Assembly: GCA_024224995.1 (NCBI GenBank)
Contig: JAAENB010001195.1
Location: 1 to 7,363, forward strand
Direction of reading: 5' to 3'
DNA from: a bacterium
GTDB taxonomy: Bacteria > Spirochaetota > UBA4802 > UBA5550
DNA length: 7,363 bases
The notes beneath the pieces are model-generated. The model was not told the DNA's origin. It did no database searches and saw nothing but the letters and a program-made list of their open reading frames with translations. A program made the position numbers and the translations under genes. This document shows positions 1-6,919 of this stretch, piece after piece; position 1 is the stretch's first letter; every line of letters starts with the position of its first letter.

Positions 1-19
1 CCCTACACAAAAACGTCTC
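1..19. repeat. Partial copy of a small intergenic repeat (truncated by window edge)
   Basis: The first 17 bases are identical to 7038-7054, the right end of a small repeat element at 7003-7054. This copy ends with AACGTCTC at 12-19. That is the exact inverse of GAGACGTT at 7003-7010, the opposite end of the other copy, so both ends of the family appear to carry the same short inverted terminus. The rest of this copy would lie to the left of the window. Confidence 0.6.
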
Positions 20-36
20 GGAAACCGGCCCTATTT

Positions 37-51
37 AAAAAGAGTTTCTTG
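37..51 (-). repeat. 15-bp repeat, inverted relative to 7236-7250
   Basis: Read on the minus strand this is CAAGAAACTCTTTTT, identical to the plus strand at 7236-7250. Both copies therefore read outward from the gene block. The core AAGA-AAC-TCTT can form a very short stem followed by T residues. A weak terminator role for the leftward operon is possible, but the stem is too short and AT-rich to call. Confidence 0.5.
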
Positions 52-145
52 CGCGAGGGATACGCAGGGTTTAGTCCGGAGGTCTTCCGCAGGACCGGAG
101 CGGAGCGGAGCCCGGAGCAGCCCGGCCCGAAGGGCGCGCCCTGAT
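52..145. other. GC-rich gene-free segment 3' of the leftward operon
   Basis: This stretch is far richer in GC than the genes beside it. It holds three tandem CGGAG units (96-110) with a fourth at 113-117. It also contains a GCCC-GAA-GGGC hairpin (125-135), overlapping the perfect palindrome GGGCGCGCCC (132-141), which ends 4 bases before the stop codon of the leftward operon. The hairpin could help end transcription or protect the mRNA 3' end, but no T tract follows it on the minus strand, so it is not a standard intrinsic terminator. No coding sequence was seen. Confidence 0.5.
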
Positions 146-967
146 TTAATCGTCCCCTTCAACTCCCTTACCTTTCATTATTTCTTTCAAAGAGGAATCC
201 AGCAATTTTTCCGCGTAAGAATCACGCAGTTGCTGAAGTTGTTTTATGGGGTCTTCTCCCAGGATATCTTTACCGTATTTAGCGGTATATTTTTCAAAAA
301 GGTTTTTAATCTTTTCTCTGGCCTCAGGGAATCTCCGCTTATACTGATTTTCATATCCTGAAAGATAATCCTTCATTTTAATCTGCAGATATTCCTCCAG
401 GGTCTCGCACTTGAATTGCAAAATTCTTCCCAGGAATTGATCCAGGATGAAGGATTCGCCTTTTTCAAAATCATTGGTAAGCGCGGGGGGTTCAACAATG
501 AAAAGTTTTTCCAGAACCAGGGAAATACTTTTTTCCAGATCCTCCTCGGGAAAATTCGAATTCATGCCATATTTAAATGTAAGTTCGGGATACGCGGGAT
601 CATCCTGAATGATCTTAAGAAAACTCCGAACGTGGAGGAGTTCATGTTCAATGGTGTTATCGATATTCACAAAATCCTTAATGGTGTTGGGCAGGTTTTC
701 CCAGAGGCAGATAACAGGCAGGTAAAACCATTCTTTATTATATTCAGGTAAAATCGGTTTTATATCCACAAACAGGCCCAGGTACTGGGCGGCGTGTCCG
801 GAAGCGGTATCCAGAACGAAGAGAATATACGGGAAATCATTCCGGGAATGGATCTCAACTCTTTGAACTTCGAATTGTTCTATAATACGCTGCTCTTCTA
901 ATATTTTAATTATAGTTTCTTTATTTTCTTCTTTTACAATACTATAGTATAACTGCTCATAATTCAT
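146..967 (-). CDS. Hypothetical protein with HExxH motif, tandem paralogue 2
   Basis: This is a 273-residue protein of a family I do not recognise. It has no signal peptide or membrane segment and is probably cytoplasmic. The clearest motif is HELLH at residues 108-112 in the context IEHELLH, which matches the HExxH zinc-binding pattern of zincin metalloproteases. Other residues conserved with the neighbouring paralogue include H40, the GHAAQYLGLF block (57-66), EWFYLPVIC (79-87) and an acidic stretch around 141-174 that could supply a third metal ligand. The C-terminal third is charged and probably helical. By hand alignment it is about 71% identical to the product of 983-1804 over its full length without gaps. 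It is the last gene of the leftward operon, 15 bp after its paralogue. A GGGGAAG ribosome site lies upstream of the ATG. Protease or other hydrolase function is inference from the motif only. Confidence 0.88.
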   Translation of the reverse strand: MNYEQLYYSIVKEENKETIIKILEEQRIIEQFEVQRVEIHSRNDFPYILFVLDTASGHAAQYLGLFVDIKPILPEYNKEWFYLPVICLWENLPNTIKDFVNIDNTIEHELLHVRSFLKIIQDDPAYPELTFKYGMNSNFPEEDLEKSISLVLEKLFIVEPPALTNDFEKGESFILDQFLGRILQFKCETLEEYLQIKMKDYLSGYENQYKRRFPEAREKIKNLFEKYTAKYGKDILGEDPIKQLQQLRDSYAEKLLDSSLKEIMKGKGVEGDD

Positions 968-982
968 AATTTCTTCCCCGGT

Positions 983-1804
983 TTAATCGTCCCCTTCAGC
1001 AGCCTCGCGTTTATCTATTCCTTTCAAAGAGTAATCCAGCAATTTATCCGCGTATGAACCATGGAGCTCCTTGAGTTGTTCAACAGGATCTTCACCCAGA
1101 ATATCTTTACCATATTTCGCGGCATATGTATCAAAAAGGTTTTTAATTTTTTCTATAGCCTCAGGGAATTTCTGCTTATATATTTCTTCATATTCCGAAA
1201 GATAATCCATCATTTTCATCTGAAGATATTCCTCAAGAGTCTCACACTTGTATTGCATGAGTCTGCCCATAAATTGAGCCAGAATGAAGGATTCGCCTTT
1301 TTCAAAATCACTGGTAAGCGCCGGGGGTTCAACAAGGAAAAGTTTTTCCAGAACCAGGGAAATACTATTTTCCAGATCCTCCACGGGAAAACGCGTATGT
1401 ATTCCATAGTTATATACCTGTTCGGGATAGGCGGGATCATCTTTAACAATTTTCAGAAAACTCTGTAAGTGGATTAATTCATGTTCAATGCAGTTATCAA
1501 TATCCGTAAAATCCTTAATGCTTTTGGGCAGATCTTCCCAGATACAGATAACGGGCAAATAAAACCATTCATTTTCATATTCGGGAATAATCGATCTTAT
1601 ATCCAGGAACAGGCCAAGATACTGCGCGGCGTGTCCATAAAAGTTATCCAGGATGAAGAGAACATAGGGCAAATCATTCCGGGAATGGATTTCAACTTTT
1701 TTAACTTCCAGTTGTTCAATAATAGTCTCATCTTCTAAAATTTTAATTAACGTTTCTTTATTTTCTTCTTTTACAATACGATTGTATAATTCCTGATGAT
1801 CCAT
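983..1804 (-). CDS. Hypothetical protein with HExxH motif, tandem paralogue 1
   Basis: This 273-residue soluble protein is the duplicate partner of the gene at 146-967. Both proteins have the same length and align without a gap, with about 194 of 273 positions identical by eye. The HExxH motif is HELIH at residues 108-112, preceded by the same IE. The best-conserved region runs from the motif through DDPAYPE to the block VEPPALT-DFEKGESFIL, which suggests that this is the functional core. The ATG is well supported by AGGAG spaced 6 bases upstream. The stop codon of the upstream gene (1814-2272) runs directly into this site as TAAGGAG, so translation is probably coupled. Cellular role and substrate are unknown. 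A zincin-like metal site is plausible but unproven. Confidence 0.9.
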   Translation of the reverse strand: MDHQELYNRIVKEENKETLIKILEDETIIEQLEVKKVEIHSRNDLPYVLFILDNFYGHAAQYLGLFLDIRSIIPEYENEWFYLPVICIWEDLPKSIKDFTDIDNCIEHELIHLQSFLKIVKDDPAYPEQVYNYGIHTRFPVEDLENSISLVLEKLFLVEPPALTSDFEKGESFILAQFMGRLMQYKCETLEEYLQMKMMDYLSEYEEIYKQKFPEAIEKIKNLFDTYAAKYGKDILGEDPVEQLKELHGSYADKLLDYSLKGIDKREAAEGDD

Positions 1805-1813
1805 AATTTCTCC

Positions 1814-2272
1814 TTATTTGGTTTTCACCAATGTTGAAAAGGCCACCAGCCTGTTTTCATCAACAAAATGGCTAAAACTGATATGCTTATTATTCACTTT
1901 TGTAATGATTATTACACCGTTGTCCAGGCACCTGTTTTTTCCGTATTGCAAGCGTTCAATGAATCGCGCGTTATTCGAATCTACCTTCACCAGTTCCCAA
2001 TAGCCGCCGCAGGAAAGGGTCGGGTACGCAATGCTGTATTTTTGACCGGAGCAATTGGCATTAAAACTGATGTGCCATGTTGTAGTTGAGTTCAACTGGA
2101 AGCCGGTACCTTCCCAGGAACCGCAAATCCATGCTTGCTGCATCGAGCGAAATCGAAATTGTGTATCAATCTCGCGCGCAGCAACTTTTCTCGTACCGGT
2201 TTTGGAAAACACGGCACTACTGAAGATTACCGCAAGAGTGATAATTTGAAAATATACAAATAATTTTTTCAT
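1814..2272 (-). CDS. Small secreted protein, probable lipocalin-like beta-barrel
   Basis: This is a 152-residue exported protein. A classic signal peptide covers residues 1 to about 23: a KK start, a hydrophobic core (FVYFQIITLAVIF) and a small-residue exit, SSAVFS. There is no lipobox, so the product should be free in the periplasm or outside the cell. The mature part contains WICGSWEGTGFQ (48-59), YPTLSCGGYW (83-92) and YGKNRC (110-115), a pattern I associate with small secreted beta-barrel, lipocalin-like domains. Four cysteines (50, 74, 88, 115) could form two disulfides. The frame stays open upstream to a GTG at 2329. The ATG at 2272 is chosen because the signal peptide starts there, a GGGAG site lies 10 bases upstream, and the promoter overlaps the upstream extension. 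It is the first gene of the leftward operon, 9 bp from the next. Function is unknown, possibly ligand binding. Confidence 0.85.
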   Translation of the reverse strand: MKKLFVYFQIITLAVIFSSAVFSKTGTRKVAAREIDTQFRFRSMQQAWICGSWEGTGFQLNSTTTWHISFNANCSGQKYSIAYPTLSCGGYWELVKVDSNNARFIERLQYGKNRCLDNGVIIITKVNNKHISFSHFVDENRLVAFSTLVKTK

Positions 2273-2298
2273 ATTTGAATTTCTCCCTGGAATTCGCC

Positions 2299-2328
2299 AG
2301 TATAAGCATATTCGGGATTTTATGTCCA
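2299..2328 (-). promoter_or_regulatory. Sigma70-like promoter of the leftward operon
   Basis: On the minus strand, TGGACA (2323-2328) and TATACT (2299-2304) are separated by 18 bases. Each box matches the consensus at 5 of 6 positions. The predicted transcript start near 2292 gives a leader of about 20 bases that contains the GGGAG ribosome site of the 1814-2272 gene. Transcription starting here would exclude the longer GTG-initiated form of that gene. Confidence 0.65.
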
Positions 2329-2416
2329 CAAAGATTTCGGGGGATATTCTGTATTTAGCGGCTATTTCAGGCTAAAAATTAGAGCACAATAACTCAATAT
2401 TAATGCTTCCAAACAT

Positions 2417-2433
2417 AAAAACAACTTGTTTTT
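2417..2433. promoter_or_regulatory. AT-rich palindrome in the divergent intergenic region, possible operator
   Basis: This is a perfect 8-bp inverted repeat, AAAAACAA and TTGTTTTT, around a single C. It lies 45 bases before the start of the VWA lipoprotein gene. A weak promoter-like pair, TTGTTT (2426-2431) and TATTTT (2448-2453) with a 16-base spacer, overlaps its right arm, so a bound repressor could block rightward transcription. Both calls are tentative in such an AT-rich stretch. No better promoter was found for the rightward pair. Confidence 0.3.
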
Positions 2434-2478
2434 TTAAATGTATCTGTTATTTTTCCTCATATTTAACAGGAGAAACCA

Positions 2479-4452
2479 ATGAAAAATTCCGGCATTGCCA
2501 TATTTTTAATAACCGTTACAATAGTCTTTCCAGGCTGCAAATCTACGGAAAAGCAGAAAGATCCTAAAACCCACGAAGGCTGGCTGGACAAAAACACCTA
2601 CCAGATCGCTGCATCGGCAATGGCCATAAAAACGTATACTCATCCCGTGGCGCAAAAAGAATCAGCCAGAAGAGGCGCAATATTAAACGCCCAGTACCAG
2701 GTACTTGAAAAGTTCAAGGGCTCCAGGATTGAAGGAGCATCCGGTATGAGTAATTTTGAATTGAGTGGTACGAGTATTGGAGGAGGAGGCTATAGTGCTC
2801 CCGCAAAGCAGGCCACAAGAAGAACAAGCACAACAGGAGCCGACAAAAGTATTTTAGCTAAAATTAAAAAGAAAACCTCCGAGAAAAAAGCTCCGGAAAA
2901 AAAAGTTATAAACAGGCCCGTACATCTCACAGCCTTAGTAAAAGGGGGCAAAGTGGTAAATGTAAAATATGATAAAGATAATAACTGCGAAATAATGTAC
3001 CGGGTCACCGCTCCAAACCTGAAAAAAATAATTGACTCAGGTTACTATAGCCCATATAACAATACATACTATCCTGTTTCACCAGGCGCTTATAACACTG
3101 AAAGCTATGAAGATGTTGTGGAAAATGAATTCCTGCCCGTATCCCAAAACCCCCTTTCCACATTTTCAATTGATGTAGATACTGCGTCATACAGCAATGT
3201 GAGACGGTTCTTAAACAATGGCGGCTTGCCGCCAAATGGAGCAGTGCGGATAGAAGAAATGATCAATTATTTTTCATATGATTACCCCCAGCCCGGCAGC
3301 AAAGATCCGTTTTCAGTAAATTATGAAATCTCCCGGTGCCCCTGGAATAAGGACCACCAGCTGGTACTCATGGCCCTCCAGGGGAAACGGATTAAAACGA
3401 AAAATATTCCTCCACGGAACATAGTCCTCCTTCTCGATGTTTCAGGTTCCATGAATGATCCGAATAAACTCCCCTTACTGAAAAAATCGATGAAACTGCT
3501 GGTTAAACAATTAAGAAAAAAAGATCATATAGCGGTAGTTGTATATGCCGGGGCAGCGGGAGTTGTACTTCCGCCAACATCGGGAAACAGGAAAAAAGCA
3601 ATTATGAGTTCACTGTACAGGTTAGAGGCCGGAGGTTCAACAGCCGGAGGCGCGGGGATACAGCTGGCGTACAAATTGGCAAAAAAACATTTTCGGAAAA
3701 AAGGAATAAACCGAATCATACTGGGTACGGACGGAGACTTTAATGTGGGTATCTCCAGCCAGGCTGAGCTGGTAAAATTAATTGAGAAGAAGAGGAGAAC
3801 CGGTGTTTTTTTAACAGTCCTGGGATTTGGAATGGGTAATTACAAAGACGCCGCTATGGAAAAACTGGCGAATAAAGGAAATGGCAATTATGCCTATATT
3901 GATACTTTTAATGAAGCATATAAGGTAATGGTACAACAACTGGGAGCTACACTCATCACTATTGCGAAGGATGTAAAAATACAGGTGGAATTTAATCCCC
4001 AAAAAGTAAAATCATACAGGCTCATCGGTTATGAGAACAGGATGCTGGAAGATAAAGATTTTGAAGATGACACAAAGGATGCCGGTGAGATTGGGGCCGG
4101 ACATTCCGTAACGGTATTATACGAGATTGTTCCCGGCAGAGATGCCGGTGAGGCGGAAAGTGATGAGCTGGTATATCTTAAATTACGGTACAAGCAGCCC
4201 CACGAAAGTCAAAGCAGTCTAATAACCGTCCCCATAAAACATGATGTGAATGACATATATGATAGTTCAAACAACCTGAAATTTTCATCCGCTGTGGCGG
4301 GATTCGCCATGCTGTTAAGGGATTCAAAGTTTAAAGGAGAATTAGATTACAGCATGGTAAAGGATCTGGCAAAAAGCGGAAAAGGCAGAGATAAATACGG
4401 TTACCGGTCCGAATTTTTAAAACTCGTAAAATTGGCTGAGAACCTGAAGTAA
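2479..4452 (+). CDS. VWA-domain lipoprotein, YfbK-type, with LPP20-like N-terminal domain
   Basis: This 657-residue envelope lipoprotein has a signal peptide ending in the lipobox FPGC, with Cys20 as the lipidation site. Residues about 33-180 resemble LPP20-type lipoprotein domains: an ESARRGAILNAQ helix, then EKFKGSRIEGASGMSNFELSG (78-98), and later LVKGGKVVNVKYDKDNNCEIMYRV. The two halves are split by a Gly/Ser- and Lys-rich insert at roughly 99-145. Residues about 213-300 match the N-terminal domain of YfbK-type proteins (ENEFLPVSQNPLSTFSIDVDTASY). The VWA domain follows (about 312-490) with a complete metal-dependent adhesion site: D320-x-S322-x-S324, T388 and D418. The C-terminal part (about 500-657) fits the conserved tail of this family. 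It should act as a metal-dependent protein-binding module at the cell envelope; the old label 'Ca-activated chloride channel' is misleading. AGGAG lies 6 bases before the ATG. The aminotransferase follows after 17 bp. Confidence 0.93.
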   Translation: MKNSGIAIFLITVTIVFPGCKSTEKQKDPKTHEGWLDKNTYQIAASAMAIKTYTHPVAQKESARRGAILNAQYQVLEKFKGSRIEGASGMSNFELSGTSIGGGGYSAPAKQATRRTSTTGADKSILAKIKKKTSEKKAPEKKVINRPVHLTALVKGGKVVNVKYDKDNNCEIMYRVTAPNLKKIIDSGYYSPYNNTYYPVSPGAYNTESYEDVVENEFLPVSQNPLSTFSIDVDTASYSNVRRFLNNGGLPPNGAVRIEEMINYFSYDYPQPGSKDPFSVNYEISRCPWNKDHQLVLMALQGKRIKTKNIPPRNIVLLLDVSGSMNDPNKLPLLKKSMKLLVKQLRKKDHIAVVVYAGAAGVVLPPTSGNRKKAIMSSLYRLEAGGSTAGGAGIQLAYKLAKKHFRKKGINRIILGTDGDFNVGISSQAELVKLIEKKRRTGVFLTVLGFGMGNYKDAAMEKLANKGNGNYAYIDTFNEAYKVMVQQLGATLITIAKDVKIQVEFNPQKVKSYRLIGYENRMLEDKDFEDDTKDAGEIGAGHSVTVLYEIVPGRDAGEAESDELVYLKLRYKQPHESQSSLITVPIKHDVNDIYDSSNNLKFSSAVAGFAMLLRDSKFKGELDYSMVKDLAKSGKGRDKYGYRSEFLKLVKLAENLK

Positions 4453-4469
4453 TTCAAAGGAGAAAGACA

Positions 4470-5876
4470 GTGGCAAAAAAAACAATCGCTAGCAATCTTA
4501 TTGATACCATAACAAAACGATCAAAAGAAAATTTTGAACTCCATTATAATTATATAAATCCTTCCCATGTTGATTTATTAAAAGTGATTGGCCTGGGACG
4601 CAGGTTTGTTTCCGCAAAGGGTTTTGAAATGTATGATGATAAAGGCCGCGTCTATATTGATTTTTTAAGCGGATACGGAGTCCATAACCTGGGGTATAAC
4701 CACCCCGTAGTAAAAGAAACAATAAAAAAAATTCTGGACCGGGACGTACCGGGATTCAGCCAGGTCGATTGCGGATTTTTAACAGGTCTGGCGGCAGAAC
4801 AATTGGTAAAAACTCTGCCAAAAGGATTAAACAGGGTTTACTTTTGCAGCAGCGGAAGCGAAGCTGTTGACGCGGCTGTGAAACTGGCCAGGGCCGCGAC
4901 AAAAAAGAAACGGGTTATTTGCTGCCAAAACGCCTTTCACGGCACCACACTCAGCGTCCTGGCAATGACCGACAACCCGGACCGGAGAGACCGCTTCCGC
5001 CCCTTGATCCCGGGCACCATGCATGTCCCGCCAAATGATATTGACGCGTTAAAAAACGCTTTACGATGGAAAGACGCGGCAGCGTTCATTTTTGAGCCCG
5101 TACAGGGAGAAGCCGGAGCCGTAGTACCGGAACCGGAATATTTGCGGGAAGCGCAAAAACTGTGCAACGCGGCAGGGACACTCTTCATCGCTGATGAAGT
5201 TCAGACAGGCCTGGGAAGAACGGGGCGCATGTTCGCGTTTGAACATACGGGAATCCGGCCCCATGCCATTGCCCTGGCAAAATCATTAAGCGGCGGCCTG
5301 GTTCCCACGGGAGCCATGATAGCCGATGAAAAAGTTTTTAAAAAGGCATACGGATCGGTCAAGACATGCCTTGACCATAAAACCACGTTCAGCGGAGGCC
5401 CCCTGGCCATGGCCGCGGTACTCTCTACCCTGGCAGTTATTGAGGATGAAAAATTAGTTGAATCTGCCGCAAAACAGGGAGAATACCTGAAGGATAAATT
5501 ACTGGGGCTCGCGGAAAAACACAAACAAATACATAAAATTCAGGGTATGGGCCTTATGCTGACAATAAAATTTCACGGCATTACAATGCCCGGTTTAAAA
5601 GATATATTGCCGCGGACCGTAAAAAAACCGGGAGAGGAGCTTTATACGCAATATGTTGCCCTTCAATTATTAACAAAGTATAATATAATTACACAGGTAT
5701 CTGCGAACGATTTCAGCACCCTGAAGATTATGCCGCCCTTAAATATTACGGTAAAAGCAATTGATACATTGATTACGGCGCTTGATGAGATTCTGAAAAA
5801 AGGGAATTACAGCAAAGCATTACTGAAGCTGGCAAAGGAATTAAACGCGAACCGGAAAATCAACCTATCGGACTGA
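4470..5876 (+). CDS. Class III PLP-dependent aminotransferase, HpnO-like
   Basis: This 468-residue cytoplasmic enzyme should transfer an amino group between an amino acid donor and an aldehyde or keto acceptor. All fold type I class III landmarks are present: the phosphate-binding CSSGSE (126-131), FHG (156-158) that stacks on the cofactor, E209 in EPVQGE, D242 in ADEVQTG, the Schiff-base lysine K271 in ALAKSLSGG, and T306 in TTFSGG. The DFLSGYGVHNLGYNHP block (64-79), SLSGGLVP and the C-terminal KIMPPL resemble the group containing HpnO, the aminotransferase proposed to make aminobacteriohopanetriol, and also resemble ornithine/acetylornithine aminotransferases. No hopanoid gene is visible nearby, so the substrate is open. 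Translation starts at GTG (4470), with AAAGGAGA at 4456-4463. It is probably co-transcribed with the VWA lipoprotein gene. Its last 12 bases overlap the end of the opposing radical SAM gene. Confidence 0.95.
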   Translation: MAKKTIASNLIDTITKRSKENFELHYNYINPSHVDLLKVIGLGRRFVSAKGFEMYDDKGRVYIDFLSGYGVHNLGYNHPVVKETIKKILDRDVPGFSQVDCGFLTGLAAEQLVKTLPKGLNRVYFCSSGSEAVDAAVKLARAATKKKRVICCQNAFHGTTLSVLAMTDNPDRRDRFRPLIPGTMHVPPNDIDALKNALRWKDAAAFIFEPVQGEAGAVVPEPEYLREAQKLCNAAGTLFIADEVQTGLGRTGRMFAFEHTGIRPHAIALAKSLSGGLVPTGAMIADEKVFKKAYGSVKTCLDHKTTFSGGPLAMAAVLSTLAVIEDEKLVESAAKQGEYLKDKLLGLAEKHKQIHKIQGMGLMLTIKFHGITMPGLKDILPRTVKKPGEELYTQYVALQLLTKYNIITQVSANDFSTLKIMPPLNITVKAIDTLITALDEILKKGNYSKALLKLAKELNANRKINLSD

Positions 5877-6848
5877 TCGAATAAAATCCGGATAGGATTT
5901 TATTCCTTTTACGCCGGTAATAACATCGGCCAGCCCCCGGCAGCTTGTCCAGCATTGGGAGCAGGGCTCGTTGTTTGACTCTGCGCGCAAAAAGGATTTA
6001 ATGTCATCCGGGGAATCACTGAGGGGATTCGCAATGGGCGCGTCGCTCCTGTCAATGCAGCGCGAGATCATACCATTCTGGTTGATATTGATAAAGGTAT
6101 TGCCGCCTCCGCAATTTGCGATTCCGTCATGGAGAATAAGTTCATCGAAATTTTTTAAATAGTATTCCGCGTTGTTGAAACATGAATGGCGGCGTTTCAG
6201 TTCAATAAGATAATCCGAAACCGGGCCGCCGGGTAAGCGGTGAGCTTTTTTTCCCAGCCTGTCACTATACAATGTTATGGCAAAAGAGACAGACAACTCT
6301 TTTGCCAGAAGCAAAAGCCCCTCTATTTCATCAATATTATCATCCATGAGAACAGTAAGAATACGAACGTTATTCGATTTGTTGGGACGCCTGTCCCTGA
6401 AATATTCCAGGGCGGCAACGGCCCGTTCAAAAGCACCGGCCTGGCCGCGCTGGGCGTCATGTTTTTCCGGAGTGGTATAATCCAGGGAAACCATAACATC
6501 GGTGAGACCATTTTTATAGAGACGGGCCGCGAGTTCCGGTGTGGCATGCCATCCATTCGTTATGAGGCTGCAATAATTATACCTGGAAACGGCCTTTACA
6601 ATCTCGGGCACATCGTCCCGCAGCAGGGGTTCACCACCGGCAAGGGAAACGATCAACGGGGCCAGGGGTTTAAGATTTTCCACAACTCTTTCAATCTCTT
6701 CAACGGTCAATTCATCTTCCTGAAGATGTTTTTCTTTCCAGAAATTGCAAATACGGCAGGTATAATTACAGCGGGCAGTAATCTGCCACAAACAAAGAAG
6801 GTGGCGTTTAAGCAGGATGTTCCTGGATATTCTAGCAACTTTCAACAT
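5865..6848 (-). CDS. Radical SAM protein with twitch/SPASM-like C-terminus
   Basis: This 327-residue enzyme should cleave S-adenosylmethionine reductively to start radical chemistry. The CxxxCxxC cluster motif is C27, C31, C34 (ARCNYTCRICNFW), followed by the SAM-binding GGEPL at 71-75. The C-terminal region has C246-x12-G259-x4-C264, then C296-x2-C299-x3-C303. This matches the opening of a SPASM/twitch domain but lacks the full cysteine set of SPASM, so one auxiliary Fe-S cluster is likely. Twitch and SPASM proteins often modify peptides or carry out cofactor maturation, but no precursor peptide was found nearby and the substrate is unknown. The ATG has no recognisable ribosome site. A strong promoter ends 7 bases upstream, which suggests a leaderless mRNA. 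The gene faces the aminotransferase and overlaps it by 12 bp. Confidence 0.94.
   Translation of the reverse strand: MLKVARISRNILLKRHLLCLWQITARCNYTCRICNFWKEKHLQEDELTVEEIERVVENLKPLAPLIVSLAGGEPLLRDDVPEIVKAVSRYNYCSLITNGWHATPELAARLYKNGLTDVMVSLDYTTPEKHDAQRGQAGAFERAVAALEYFRDRRPNKSNNVRILTVLMDDNIDEIEGLLLLAKELSVSFAITLYSDRLGKKAHRLPGGPVSDYLIELKRRHSCFNNAEYYLKNFDELILHDGIANCGGGNTFININQNGMISRCIDRSDAPIANPLSDSPDDIKSFLRAESNNEPCSQCWTSCRGLADVITGVKGIKSYPDFIRSVR
5879..5910 (+). terminator. Probable intrinsic terminator of the aminotransferase transcript
   Basis: An 11-bp perfect stem, GAATAAAATCC (5879-5889) with GGATTTTATTC (5895-5905), encloses a 5-base loop, GGATA. It begins 3 bases after the TGA of the aminotransferase and is followed by CTTTT. 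Position and polarity fit termination of rightward transcription. The stem is AT-rich and the T run short, so efficiency may be modest. The whole hairpin lies inside the 3' coding end of the opposing radical SAM gene. Confidence 0.6.
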
Positions 6849-6855
6849 AATAATA

Positions 6856-6885
6856 TTTATAATACAATAGAATTCGATCTGTCAA
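6856..6885 (-). promoter_or_regulatory. Strong sigma70-like promoter of the radical SAM gene
   Basis: On the minus strand a perfect TTGACA box (6880-6885) is followed, after 18 bases, by TATAAA (6856-6861); a 17-base spacing to TTATAA is also possible. Only 7 bases separate the -10 box from the ATG at 6848, so transcription should begin at or just before the start codon. Confidence 0.72.
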
Positions 6886-6919
6886 TTACTTTTCAGGCTT
6901 TCCCTGACACAATAAGAAA

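Noticed and set aside
416..751. Plus-strand frame opposite the 146-967 gene, with similar frames opposite its paralogue
   Set aside because: These are mirror images of the duplicated gene; their similarity to each other follows from the duplication on the other strand.
2273..2329. GTG-started 19-residue extension of the secreted protein
   Set aside because: It would hide the signal peptide behind a polar stretch, and the promoter boxes overlap it, so transcripts would start after this GTG.
5865..6848. Radical SAM gene as hopanoid HpnH, paired with the HpnO-like enzyme
   Set aside because: Its N-terminal motif context (ARCNYTCRICNFW) and twitch-like C-terminus do not match what I recall of HpnH.
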